This document shows, one piece after another, positions 43,203 through 51,594 of a DNA stretch of 64,000 nucleotides (within the stretch, counting starts at the first letter, position 1; the number at the start of each line of letters is the position of its first letter). The stretch spans positions 113,507 through 177,506 of the forward strand of contig NZ_JAAQPH010000015.1 of the NCBI RefSeq assembly GCF_011683915.1, written 5' to 3'. Source of the DNA: Pelagibius litoralis (GTDB lineage: Bacteria; Pseudomonadota; Alphaproteobacteria; Kiloniellales; Kiloniellaceae). The translations under genes and the position numbers were made by a program. Under the pieces are notes generated by a model that saw only the letters and a program-made list of their open reading frames with translations, had not been told where the DNA came from and ran no database searches.

Positions 43203-44177
43203 GTGGACGACCTGCTGTTCAATCTGCTGCTCTCCGTCGATGCGACATTCCGCGTCGCGACTCCCCTCATCCTCTGCGCCATGGCCGGTCTTTTCTCTGA
43301 GCGCTCCGGGGTGGTCGACATCGGTCTGGAAGGCAAGATGCTGGCCGCCGCCTTTGCCGCGGCTGCGGTGGCGGCGGTGACCGGCTCCGCCTGGCTGGCC
43401 CTGGCGGCCGGCATGGCGGTTTCCGTCGGCCTGGCCCTGCTGCACGGCTTTGCCTGTATCACCCACCGCGGCGATCAGGTGGTCAGCGGTGTGGCGATCA
43501 ACATCCTGGTCTCCGGCCTTACCGTGGTGCTGGGCATTGCCTGGTTTGCCCGTGGCGGCCAGACGCCGTCGGTTTCCAACGAGGCACGCTTCACGCCGAT
43601 CACCTGGCCGGGTGCCGAGGCCGTGGCCGATGTGCCGATCATCGGGCCGCTCTACAGCGAGCTTCTCAGCGGCCACAACCTGCTGGTCTATGTCGCCTTT
43701 CTCATCGTGCCCCTGACCTGGTGGGTGGTCTACCGCACGCGCTTCGGCCTGCGCCTGCGCGCGGTGGGGGAAAACCCCAATGCCGTCGATACGGCGGGGA
43801 TTTCGGTTTCCGGCCTGCGCTACCGCGCGATGATCTGCTGCGGCCTGCTCTGCGGCATTGCCGGAACCTACCTTTCCATCGCCCAGAACGCCGCTTTTGT
43901 ACGCGACATGACGGCGGGGCAGGGATACATCGCCCTGGCGGCGATGATCTTCGGCAAGTGGCGTCCGGTGCCGGCGATGCTGGCCTGTCTGATGTTCGGT
44001 TTCCTCGATGCCATCGCGATCCGCCTGCAGGGTGTCGAGGTGCCGGTTATCGGGCCGATCCCGGTGCAGCTGATCCAGGCCTTGCCCTATGTGCTGACGG
44101 TGGTCCTGCTGGCCGGCTTCATCGGCAGGGCGGTGGCGCCCAAAGCCAGCGGCATTCCCTACGTGAAGGAGCGCTAG
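43203..44177 (+). CDS. Nucleoside ABC transporter permease (NupQ/YufQ type)
   Basis: The second permease, 324 residues with about eight membrane spans, starting at GTG. The GVVDIGLEGKMLAAAFAA segment near residue 37 and the GLRLRAVGENPNAVDTAGISV segment near residue 180 (ATPase contact) are typical of YufQ-like subunits. The start codon of cytidine deaminase follows one base after its stop, which shows that transport and nucleoside breakdown genes are one operon. Confidence 0.92.
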   Translation: MDDLLFNLLLSVDATFRVATPLILCAMAGLFSERSGVVDIGLEGKMLAAAFAAAAVAAVTGSAWLALAAGMAVSVGLALLHGFACITHRGDQVVSGVAINILVSGLTVVLGIAWFARGGQTPSVSNEARFTPITWPGAEAVADVPIIGPLYSELLSGHNLLVYVAFLIVPLTWWVVYRTRFGLRLRAVGENPNAVDTAGISVSGLRYRAMICCGLLCGIAGTYLSIAQNAAFVRDMTAGQGYIALAAMIFGKWRPVPAMLACLMFGFLDAIAIRLQGVEVPVIGPIPVQLIQALPYVLTVVLLAGFIGRAVAPKASGIPYVKER

Positions 44178-44178
44178 G

Positions 44179-44571
44179 GTGTCACAGGGCCTTATCGAGG
44201 CAGCGATTGCCGCCATGGACAAGGCCTATGCGCCCTACTCCAGGTTCGCCGTCGGCGCGGCCCTGCGCGGAGCGAACGGTGGCCTCTATGCCGGCTGTAA
44301 CGTCGAAAATGCGGCCTATCCCCAGGGCTGGTGTGCCGAGACCACGGCCATTGCGGCGATGGTTATGGCTGGTGAAAAGCGTATCGAAGAGGTTGCCGTC
44401 GCCGGGCACGGCGAGGCCCTGGTGACGCCCTGCGGCGGTTGCCGCCAGCGCCTCAGGGAGTTCGCCGGCGACGATCTTGTGATACATATCTGCGGACCGG
44501 AGGGCCTGCGCAGGACGGTGACCCTGGGTGAACTTCTGCCGCTCTCCTTTGGTCCCGAAAACCTGACCTGA
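44179..44571 (+). CDS. cdd: Cytidine deaminase
   Basis: A 130-residue homotetrameric-type cytidine deaminase that converts cytidine and deoxycytidine to uridine and deoxyuridine. The zinc site is complete: Cys 52 and catalytic Glu 54 in WCAET, Cys 85 and Cys 88 in PCGGC. The substrate-binding segment CNVENAAYPQG is at residues 40-50. The start is GTG, one base after the permease stop. The next gene begins 32 bases later with AGAAAGGA in front. In the operon it prepares pyrimidine nucleosides for the thymidine phosphorylase DeoA. Confidence 0.95.
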   Translation: MSQGLIEAAIAAMDKAYAPYSRFAVGAALRGANGGLYAGCNVENAAYPQGWCAETTAIAAMVMAGEKRIEEVAVAGHGEALVTPCGGCRQRLREFAGDDLVIHICGPEGLRRTVTLGELLPLSFGPENLT

Positions 44572-44603
44572 CCGGACGATCCGCCCAGTAGAAAGGATCT
44601 TTC

Positions 44604-45419
44604 ATGTTCGAGGAAGCGGCTGCCACCGCCGCCATGATCCGCGACCGGGTCGCGACCCCCCCGCGTGTTGCACTGGTGTTGGGCTCCGGCCTCGGTGCGG
44701 TGGCCGAAGCGGTGGTCGACCCGCAGATCATTCCCTACGGCGACCTGCCGGGGTTTCCGCGCCCTTCCGTTGCCGGCCACGGCGGCAGCCTGAGTCTGGG
44801 TAAGATCGCCGGGCTTCCGGTCGCCGTGCTGCAGGGGCGGGCGCACTTCTATGAGAGTGGCCGTGCCGATGGCATGAACCTGGCCCTGGCGACCCTGAAG
44901 GCCTTGGGCTGCGAGCATCTGATCCTGACCAACGCCGCCGGGTCGCTGCGCGAAGATGTCGGGCCCGGGCGCCTCATGCTGATCCGCGATCACATCAACT
45001 TCGCCGGCGTTTCGCCGCTCTTCGGGGTCGGTGGGAACGAGCGCTTCGTCGATCTGGTGGATGCTTACGATCCGGATGCGCGTGCCCGTATCAAAGCAGT
45101 GGCGGAGCGGCTGTCCATTCCCTTGGCCGAGGGCGTCTATGTCTGGTTCTGCGGACCGCATTTCGAAACCCCGGCGGAGATCAAGGCGGTGCAGATCCTG
45201 GGCGGCGATGCGGTGGGCATGTCGACGGTGCCGGAGGTGATCGTTGCCCGCATGCTGGGGCTCAGGGTCGCGGCGCTGTCGATGATCACCAACCTGGCGG
45301 CGGGCCTGTCGGACCAGGCGATCTCCCACGAACAGACCATGCGCTCCGCGACCGGCGCGGCGGCCGACATGACCCGTCTTTTGACGGCCTATCTTGAGGA
45401 ATTTGGCGATGGCGCATGA
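44604..45419 (+). CDS. Purine-nucleoside phosphorylase (trimeric family)
   Basis: A 271-residue phosphorylase of the trimeric PNP/PunA family that splits inosine, guanosine or xanthosine and their deoxy forms to base and (deoxy)ribose-1-phosphate. Expected blocks are VLGSGLGAVAE (phosphate loop, near residue 25), GRAHFYES near 79, LTNAAGSLRED near 110, FETPAEIKAVQILGGDAVGMSTVPE near 188 and the ITNLAAGLS segment near 230. Its stop lies inside the deoC start region. Its product feeds the pentose-phosphate end of the pathway, but no phosphopentomutase gene is seen here. Confidence 0.93.
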   Translation: MFEEAAATAAMIRDRVATPPRVALVLGSGLGAVAEAVVDPQIIPYGDLPGFPRPSVAGHGGSLSLGKIAGLPVAVLQGRAHFYESGRADGMNLALATLKALGCEHLILTNAAGSLREDVGPGRLMLIRDHINFAGVSPLFGVGGNERFVDLVDAYDPDARARIKAVAERLSIPLAEGVYVWFCGPHFETPAEIKAVQILGGDAVGMSTVPEVIVARMLGLRVAALSMITNLAAGLSDQAISHEQTMRSATGAAADMTRLLTAYLEEFGDGA

Positions 45420-46185
45420 CCAGCAGGACAGAAAGGCCGTCGCCGCGCGGGCGCTCGGCCTGCTCGACCTGACGAGCCTGAACGACGACGATGACGCGGC
45501 CGCCGTTGAGGCGCTGTGTACCCGGGCGCGCAGTCCTTTCGGTCCCGTGGCCGCCGTCTGCGTCTGGCCCCGCTTTGTGGCCCAGGCCAAGCAGCTTCTG
45601 CACGACAGCGGCATCAAGGTGGCTGCGGTCGCCAACTTCCCCGAAGGCGGCGACGACATGGCCGCGGCGCTGCGCGATACCCGGGAGATCGTGGCCCAGG
45701 GCGGCGACGAGGTCGACCTTGTCATGCCCTATGGCCGCTGGCTCGCCGGGGACCGCGACTTCGCCCAGAAGATGATTGCCGCCTGCAAGCGGGCCTGCGG
45801 CGATGGCGCGCGCCTTAAAGTCATTCTGGAAACCGGCAGGCTGCAAGACGCCACGCGCATCTACGAAGCCAGCCGTGACGCCATCGAAGCGGGTGCGGAT
45901 ATGATCAAGACCTCGACCGGCAAGGTCGAAGTCTCCGCCACATTGGAAGCGGCCGAGGCCATGCTCCGGGCGATCAAGGATTCAGGCCGCGATGTCGGCT
46001 TCAAGGCCGCCGGCGGCATTCGCGACACGGCAACGGCGGGCGACTACCTGGCCCTGGCCGACCGTATCATGGGCCCTGACTGGGCCGACCCCTGGCGTTT
46101 CCGTTTCGGGGCCTCGGGCGTTCTGAACGACCTTCTGGCCGTCCTCGGTGATGAGGCCGCGCCGACCGGACAACAGGGCTACTGA
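45409..46185 (+). CDS. deoC: Deoxyribose-phosphate aldolase
   Basis: A 258-residue class I aldolase that cleaves deoxyribose-5-phosphate to acetaldehyde and glyceraldehyde-3-phosphate. The Schiff-base Lys is K167 in MIKTSTGK, the same number as in E. coli DeoC; the second active-site Lys (K199 in FKAAGGIR) and the Asp in EVDLVMPYG are also present. ATG 45409 overlaps the PNP gene by 11 bases; its stop abuts the deoA start (TGATG). The enzyme ends the deoxynucleoside pathway in central metabolism. Confidence 0.95.
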   Translation: MAHDQQDRKAVAARALGLLDLTSLNDDDDAAAVEALCTRARSPFGPVAAVCVWPRFVAQAKQLLHDSGIKVAAVANFPEGGDDMAAALRDTREIVAQGGDEVDLVMPYGRWLAGDRDFAQKMIAACKRACGDGARLKVILETGRLQDATRIYEASRDAIEAGADMIKTSTGKVEVSATLEAAEAMLRAIKDSGRDVGFKAAGGIRDTATAGDYLALADRIMGPDWADPWRFRFGASGVLNDLLAVLGDEAAPTGQQGY

Positions 46186-47525
46186 TGGGTTTCCTGCCGC
46201 AGGAGATCATCCGCCGCAAGCGCGATGGCAACGGCCTGTCCGAAGCGGAGATCGCGGGCTTCGTCGCCGGGATCGCCGACCGGAGCATCGGCGAAGGCCA
46301 GGTCGCCGCCTTTGCCATGGCGGTCTTCCTGCGCGGCATGACACGCGAGGAAGCGGTTTTCCTGACCCGCGCCATGACCAATTCCGGCCAACAGTTGGAC
46401 TGGACGGCCCTGGACCTGCCCGGGCCCTGCCTCGACAAGCATTCGACCGGCGGGGTGGGGGATAAGGTCAGCCTGATCCTGGGCCCCCTGCTGGCGGCCT
46501 GCGGTGCCTTCGTACCGATGATCTCCGGCCGCGGCCTCGGCCATACCGGCGGCACTTTGGACAAGCTGGATTCGATTCCCGGTTACAACACGGCCCCTGA
46601 TATCGATGCTTTCCGCCGGGTGGTGAAGACGGCCGGCTGCGCCATCATCGGGCAGACCGCGGATCTGGCGCCCGCCGACCGGCGGCTTTACGCGGTCCGC
46701 GATGTGACGGCGACGGTGGAATCCATTCCCCTGATCACCGCCTCCATCCTGTCGAAAAAGCTGGCCGCCGGCCTGCAGGGCCTGGTGATGGATGTGAAGA
46801 CCGGCAGCGGCGCCTTCGCATCGACGCCGGAAGAAGCGCAGGCCCTGGCCGAGAGCATTGTCGGCGTTGCCTGCGGCGCCGGCCTGCCGACCACCGCCTT
46901 GATCACCGACATGAACCAACCGCTGGGAACCACCGCCGGCAATGCCCTGGAAGTCGCCGAGTCGGTTGCCATGCTGACGACCGGAAAGGGCGATGGCCGG
47001 CTGCGAGACCTGGTGCTGGCGCTGGCGGTTGAGATGCTGCTGCTGGGGGATCTGGCGGAGAACCGGGCGGCGGCGGAGGCCAAGGTGGAGGCGGCTTTGA
47101 CGACCGGGGCGGCGGCGGAGAGGTTCGCGGCCATGGTCGGCGCGCTCGGCGGGCCGGCCGACTTTGTCGAGCGGGCAGCGGACTACCTTCCCAAGGCACC
47201 GGTGCAGCGCCCGGTTCCCGCACCGGCCGCAGGTTACCTCGCAGCCTGCGATACCAGGGCTGTCGGCCTGGCGGTGATCGGTCTGGGCGGGGGGCGGCGC
47301 AGGGTTGAAGACAGCATCGATCACACTGTGGGTTTCAGCGGTCTGCTGCCGCTTGGCACGGCGCTGCAGGCCGGCGATCCGCTGGCAATCGTTCACGCCA
47401 GGACTGAGGAAGCCGCAGCGGATGCAATCGCAGGCTTGCAGGAGGCCTTCACCATCGGTCAGACTGAACCTGATGCAATGGCCGCGCCGCTGGTCCATCG
47501 GCGCATCACGGGCGATGATACCTAA
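46185..47525 (+). CDS. deoA: Thymidine phosphorylase
   Basis: A 446-residue phosphorylase converting thymidine (or deoxyuridine) and phosphate to base and deoxyribose-1-phosphate. The family signature is clear: KHSTGGVGDKVSLILGP near residue 85, SGRGLGHTGGTLDKLDSIPG near 110, and MDVKTGSGAF near 200, with the C-terminal alpha/beta domain beyond residue 335. The start overlaps the deoC stop by one base. It uses deoxyuridine made by cytidine deaminase, so the operon can handle both cytosine and thymine nucleosides. Confidence 0.95.
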   Translation: MGFLPQEIIRRKRDGNGLSEAEIAGFVAGIADRSIGEGQVAAFAMAVFLRGMTREEAVFLTRAMTNSGQQLDWTALDLPGPCLDKHSTGGVGDKVSLILGPLLAACGAFVPMISGRGLGHTGGTLDKLDSIPGYNTAPDIDAFRRVVKTAGCAIIGQTADLAPADRRLYAVRDVTATVESIPLITASILSKKLAAGLQGLVMDVKTGSGAFASTPEEAQALAESIVGVACGAGLPTTALITDMNQPLGTTAGNALEVAESVAMLTTGKGDGRLRDLVLALAVEMLLLGDLAENRAAAEAKVEAALTTGAAAERFAAMVGALGGPADFVERAADYLPKAPVQRPVPAPAAGYLAACDTRAVGLAVIGLGGGRRRVEDSIDHTVGFSGLLPLGTALQAGDPLAIVHARTEEAAADAIAGLQEAFTIGQTEPDAMAAPLVHRRITGDDT

Positions 47526-47558
47526 GCGGTTGATATAAGCGCTTGTTTGGGGTCGGGA

Positions 47559-48497
47559 ATGTTTGACGCAGCAGCAGCGCTGGAACGCAGAGCCGGAACC
47601 GAAGGTCCGCTGCGCTTTGCCGCGCCTGAGGGCGGCAAGCTGACGCCTGAAATGACCACGGCCTTCGGGCGCAACGGTTTCCTGGTTCTGGAGGACATGG
47701 TTGCCGCCGCAGACTGCGATGCCCTGATCGCCCGGGCCGAAGCGCTGGTTGAGGATTTCGATCCCAACGATGTGGCGTCTGTTTTTTCGACCCGTGGCCA
47801 AGTGCATGGCAGGGATCAGTACTTTCAGGAATCCGGCGACAAGGTTCGTTTTTTCTTCGAGGAGGAAGCCTTCGACGAGGCCGGTGCCCTGCGCCAGGCC
47901 AAGCGCCTTTCGATCAACAAGATCGGTCACGCCCAGCACGACCTGGACCCCGTCTTCTTCGCCTTCTCCCACAAACCCGCCCTGAACGCCGTGACGACCG
48001 GGCTGGGGATGGTCCAGCCGTTGCTGCTGCAGTCCATGTATATCTTCAAGCAGCCGCACATCGGCGGTGAGGTGGGCTGGCATCAGGATTCGACCTTCCT
48101 GCGTACCGACCCCTTGAGCGTCATCGGCCTGTGGTTCGCGCTGGAGGATGCCACCGTCGAAAACGGTTGCCTCTGGGCCTTGCCGGGCGCTCATGGGGGT
48201 CCGCTGCGGCAGCGCTGGCGGCGCGACGGCGCGGCCCTGGTGATGGACCGGCTGGACGACAGCCCCTGGCCCGAGGAAACCGCGGTGCCGCTGGAAGTCG
48301 CCAAGGGCAGCCTTGTGGTGCTGCACGGAAAGCTGCCCCACGGCAGCCTGCCGAACCGCTCCCGGCGTTCGCGCCATGCCTACACCCTGCACGTCATTGA
48401 CGGTGCCTGCGACTATCCGGCCGACAACTGGCTGCAGCGCGCCGAAGGTTTGCCGCTGCGTGGTTTCGCCGCCGATGGCGTTCAAGAATCGATATAG
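47559..48497 (+). CDS. PhyH-family dioxygenase linked to the deo operon
   Basis: A 312-residue Fe(II)/2-oxoglutarate oxygenase of the PhyH family, with the H-x-D of GWHQDSTFL near residue 174 and a distal His in GKLPHGSLPNRSRRSRHAY near residue 260 followed by the 2-oxoglutarate-binding Arg. ATG 47559 is used; a TTG lies four codons upstream. It begins 33 bases after deoA in the same direction, which suggests a role in the nucleoside pathway, for example hydroxylating a modified nucleoside or base, but no substrate can be read from the sequence. Confidence 0.87.
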   Translation: MFDAAAALERRAGTEGPLRFAAPEGGKLTPEMTTAFGRNGFLVLEDMVAAADCDALIARAEALVEDFDPNDVASVFSTRGQVHGRDQYFQESGDKVRFFFEEEAFDEAGALRQAKRLSINKIGHAQHDLDPVFFAFSHKPALNAVTTGLGMVQPLLLQSMYIFKQPHIGGEVGWHQDSTFLRTDPLSVIGLWFALEDATVENGCLWALPGAHGGPLRQRWRRDGAALVMDRLDDSPWPEETAVPLEVAKGSLVVLHGKLPHGSLPNRSRRSRHAYTLHVIDGACDYPADNWLQRAEGLPLRGFAADGVQESI

Positions 48498-48554
48498 GAC
48501 TTACGGCGCTCTGCGCCGACCCGTTTGCCGCTTAACACTTTTGGTTTGGAGAAG

Positions 48555-50075
48555 ATGATGCCTCATTTTCGCATTGCCAGATTTCTTAGCCCTGTTTTCA
48601 TCCTGGCCCTTCTCGCGGCAACGCCTGCGGCCTGGGCGGAATCGGTCACGCTGACCCTGCTGCACATCAATGACCTCGACCGGATCGAGGAGTCCAAGGG
48701 CCGGGGCGGTCTCGCCCGCATCATGGCCCTGGTGAAGCAGGAACGGGCCGCCGCCGACAACGTCGTCTTCACCCACGGCGGCGACACCATCTCGCCCTCT
48801 CTGCTGTCCAGCTTCGACAAGGGCGCCCACATGATCGACCTCTACAACGAGGCCGAACTGGATCTGTTCGTGCTCGGCAATCATGAGTTCGACTTCGGGC
48901 CGGAGGTGGTGGCTGAGCGTATCGCCGAAGCGCGCTTTCCCATCCTGGCCAGCAACGCGCGCGACAGCGACGGTGAGTTGGTGGATGGTACCCTCGCCAC
49001 CTGGACCGCCCAGGCCGGCCCCTACAAGATTGGTTTTTTTGGCCTGGTGACGCCGGAAACGCCTGACATATCAAGCCCGGGCAGCGTCACCTTCGCGCCA
49101 CTGCTGCAGTCCGCCCGCCGCCTTTCCGACCAGCTCCGCGAAGAGGGCGCCGACCTGATCGTCGCTCTCGGTCATATCGGGATCGAAGAGGATCTGCTGC
49201 TGATGCGGGCCGACAGCGGCATCGACCTCCTGCTGTCCGGCCACGATCATCTGCTGGTCACCTACTACGACGGGCAGAGGGGCTTCGTCGAATCCGGTTC
49301 CCAGGGCGAAAACCTGATGGTTGTGGATGTGACCCTGGATATGGTGGAAAGCCGTGGCAGGAAGAGCTTCGTCTGGTCGCCCGCCTTCCGCATTCTTGAC
49401 AGCCGGAACGCCGAACCCGATCCGGCCATGGCGGCCAAGGTTCAGGTCTATCTCGACCAGTTGAGCAAGGAACTGGACATCGCCGTCGGCAAGTCCGTCA
49501 CGCCACTGGACAGCCGGCGCGCTTCGGTGCGCGGTGAGGAAACTGCGATCGGCAACTTGATCGCCGATGCCATGCGCCAGGGCGTCGGGGCCGATGTGGC
49601 GTTGACCAACGGCGGCGGCATCCGCGGCGACCGGACCTATGACGCCGGGATCGTGCTGACCCGCCGCGACATCCAGAGCGAACTGCCCTTCGGCAACAAG
49701 ACGGTGAAACTCTCGCTGACCGGTGAGCAGTTGCACCAGGCGCTGGAGCATGGCTTCAGCAAGGTCGAGGAAGGGGCAGGGCGTTTTCCCAGCCTCTCCG
49801 GCATGACCGCGACCTGGAGCCGCAGCGCGCCGCCGGGCCAGCGCGTCAAGGCCGTCACCGTGGGCGGCCAGCCGCTCGACCTTGAGGCAACCTATACCCT
49901 GGCGACCAACGATTTCATCGCCAGGGGCGGCGATGGCTATGCGGTTTTCAAGGACACCGTACCGATGATCGATGCCGCCGCCGCAAAGTTCATGGCTTCC
50001 ATGGTGATGGATTTCGTGGCTGCCGCCGGCGAGGTATCGCCCAAGGCCGAAGGCCGGGTGACGGCGGTGGACTGA
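48555..50075 (+). CDS. Periplasmic 5'-nucleotidase/cyclic phosphodiesterase (UshA-like)
   Basis: A 506-residue exported metallophosphatase with a Sec signal peptide (ending near residue 26, TPAAWA). The N-terminal calcineurin-like domain has HINDL (first metal site), GGDTISPS, LGNHEFDFG and SGHDHL; the C-terminal 5'-nucleotidase domain begins near residue 310 and includes TNGGGIRGDR, LPFGNKT and the substrate aromatic TNDFIARGGDGY. It would strip phosphate from extracellular nucleotides so that nucleosides can enter through the upstream ABC importer. ATG 48555 has TTTGGAGAAG before it. Confidence 0.92.
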   Translation: MMPHFRIARFLSPVFILALLAATPAAWAESVTLTLLHINDLDRIEESKGRGGLARIMALVKQERAAADNVVFTHGGDTISPSLLSSFDKGAHMIDLYNEAELDLFVLGNHEFDFGPEVVAERIAEARFPILASNARDSDGELVDGTLATWTAQAGPYKIGFFGLVTPETPDISSPGSVTFAPLLQSARRLSDQLREEGADLIVALGHIGIEEDLLLMRADSGIDLLLSGHDHLLVTYYDGQRGFVESGSQGENLMVVDVTLDMVESRGRKSFVWSPAFRILDSRNAEPDPAMAAKVQVYLDQLSKELDIAVGKSVTPLDSRRASVRGEETAIGNLIADAMRQGVGADVALTNGGGIRGDRTYDAGIVLTRRDIQSELPFGNKTVKLSLTGEQLHQALEHGFSKVEEGAGRFPSLSGMTATWSRSAPPGQRVKAVTVGGQPLDLEATYTLATNDFIARGGDGYAVFKDTVPMIDAAAAKFMASMVMDFVAAAGEVSPKAEGRVTAVD

Positions 50076-50083
50076 AGGCTGCG

Positions 50084-50794
50084 ATGATCGATACCCTTGC
50101 CTTCGATGCAGACGATACACTGTGGCACAATGAGCACCTGTTTCAGGATACCCAGCAAAAGCTCGCTGAGATCGTCGGCCGCTACAGGCCGGGGGAGGAG
50201 ATTGCCGAGGCCCTTTATGCCGTGGAGATGCGCAACCTGGCGCTCTTCGGCTACGGCATCAAGGGCTTCACTCTTTCCATGGTCGAGGCTGCCATCGATC
50301 TGACGGCATCTCGGATCTCGGCTCAGGACGTTCACCGGATCGTTGCCCTCGGCAAGGCGATGATGACGGCCCCGGTGGAAATGCTGGAAGGGGTGGAGGA
50401 GGTCCTGGCCGATGTTTCGGGCCGCTACCGCACCATCCTCATCACCAAGGGCGATATGGTCGACCAGACCAGCAAGATCGAACGCTCCGGCCTGGCCGGC
50501 CACTTCGATGAGGTGGAGATCGTGGCGCGCAAGGACGCGGAGGCCTATAGCCGGGTCTTCGACCGTCATGTGATCGATCCCGCGCGAACGCTGATGGTCG
50601 GCAACTCCATGCCGTCGGATATCCTGCCGGTGCTGGAACTGGGCGGCCATGCGGCGCATGTGCCCTACGCGATTCTCTGGGCCCATGAGGCCCACGACGA
50701 GGACCCGGTGAGCGAGCGTTTCCATCGCCTGGAACGTATGAGCGACCTGCGCGATCTCTTGTGCCACCTGAGGCGTCCGGGCCGACATTCATAA
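50084..50794 (+). CDS. HAD-family hydrolase
   Basis: A 236-residue haloacid-dehalogenase-fold phosphatase. Motif I is FDADDTLWHNE (nucleophile Asp 8 and general acid Asp 10), motif II TKGD near residue 122, and motif IV MVGNSMPSD near residue 170; a helical cap lies between residues 15 and 90. The layout resembles YjjG-like nucleotidases or phosphatases with small substrates. It begins 8 bases after the 5'-nucleotidase stop. A cytosolic nucleotide or sugar-phosphate phosphatase role fits the neighbours but is not proven. Confidence 0.88.
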   Translation: MIDTLAFDADDTLWHNEHLFQDTQQKLAEIVGRYRPGEEIAEALYAVEMRNLALFGYGIKGFTLSMVEAAIDLTASRISAQDVHRIVALGKAMMTAPVEMLEGVEEVLADVSGRYRTILITKGDMVDQTSKIERSGLAGHFDEVEIVARKDAEAYSRVFDRHVIDPARTLMVGNSMPSDILPVLELGGHAAHVPYAILWAHEAHDEDPVSERFHRLERMSDLRDLLCHLRRPGRHS

Positions 50795-50885
50795 TCAATT
50801 CAGCTATTTCTTGCTATAAAGGGCGGCTGGAAGGCGGAGCCTCGCCTCTGCCGGCTTTTCCGGCCCCTCAGATAGGAACCCGCTT

Positions 50886-51590
50886 ATGCTGGCAGTCATC
50901 GGAGCCATGGACGAGGAGGTCACCCTCCTGCGTGCCGAAATGACCGACGTCAGCGCGGCCACCCACGCTGAAATCCTGGTGACGAAGGGCGATTTCAAGG
51001 GCACGCAGATCGCCCTGGCCCAGTGCGGTATCGGCAAGGTGAATGCGGCGATCTGCACCCAGATGCTGGTCAACCTCTACAAGCCCGATGCCTTGGTCTT
51101 CAGCGGCGTCGCCGGCGGCCTGCTGCCCAATATGCAGGTCGGCGACCTGGTGATCGCCAGTCATCTGATCCAGTTCGACATCGACCTGACGGCCTTTGGC
51201 CGGCGCCATGGCGAGCTGCCGGATTCCGACCGCATGATCCAGTCCGACCCGGGCCTGGTGGAGAAGACCACCGAGGCCTTCGACGCGGCCTTCAACGGCG
51301 GAGCAGACGAGCCCAACCTGATGATCGGCACGGTCGTTTCCGGCGATCGCTTCGTTGAGGATTCGAAAACCCTTCGCTGGCTGCAGCGTGAGTTCGGCGC
51401 CCTGGCGACGGAGATGGAGGGGGCCGCCGTCGGCTATACCTGCCAGCTCAACGCGGTGCCTTTTGTCGTTACCCGCGGCCTCTCCGACACCGCCAACGAG
51501 TCGGCGCCCGACGACTTCAAGTCCAACCTGGAAACCGTCTGCAAGAACTCCTTCCGCCTGATGGAACGGCTTATCCCCGCGCTTGCGTAG
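50886..51590 (+). CDS. mtnN: 5'-methylthioadenosine/S-adenosylhomocysteine nucleosidase
   Basis: A 234-residue nucleosidase (phosphorylase-like fold) that hydrolyses MTA to adenine and methylthioribose and SAH to S-ribosylhomocysteine. Family blocks are IGAMDEEVTLL at the start, GIGKVNAA near residue 48, VFSGVAGG near 70, the catalytic Glu region ATEMEGAAVGY near 176 and SDTANE with the catalytic Asp near 200. It is 91 bases after the HAD gene. It supplies methylthioribose for MtnK (10.9 kb) and MtnA (1.2 kb) in the same window. Confidence 0.93.
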   Translation: MLAVIGAMDEEVTLLRAEMTDVSAATHAEILVTKGDFKGTQIALAQCGIGKVNAAICTQMLVNLYKPDALVFSGVAGGLLPNMQVGDLVIASHLIQFDIDLTAFGRRHGELPDSDRMIQSDPGLVEKTTEAFDAAFNGGADEPNLMIGTVVSGDRFVEDSKTLRWLQREFGALATEMEGAAVGYTCQLNAVPFVVTRGLSDTANESAPDDFKSNLETVCKNSFRLMERLIPALA

Positions 51591-51594
51591 GAAG

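Noticed and set aside
46179..48485. Very long minus-strand frame (768 residues) opposite deoA and the PhyH gene
   Set aside because: It has a repeat-rich Gln/His/Arg composition typical of antisense translation and covers two well-supported genes.
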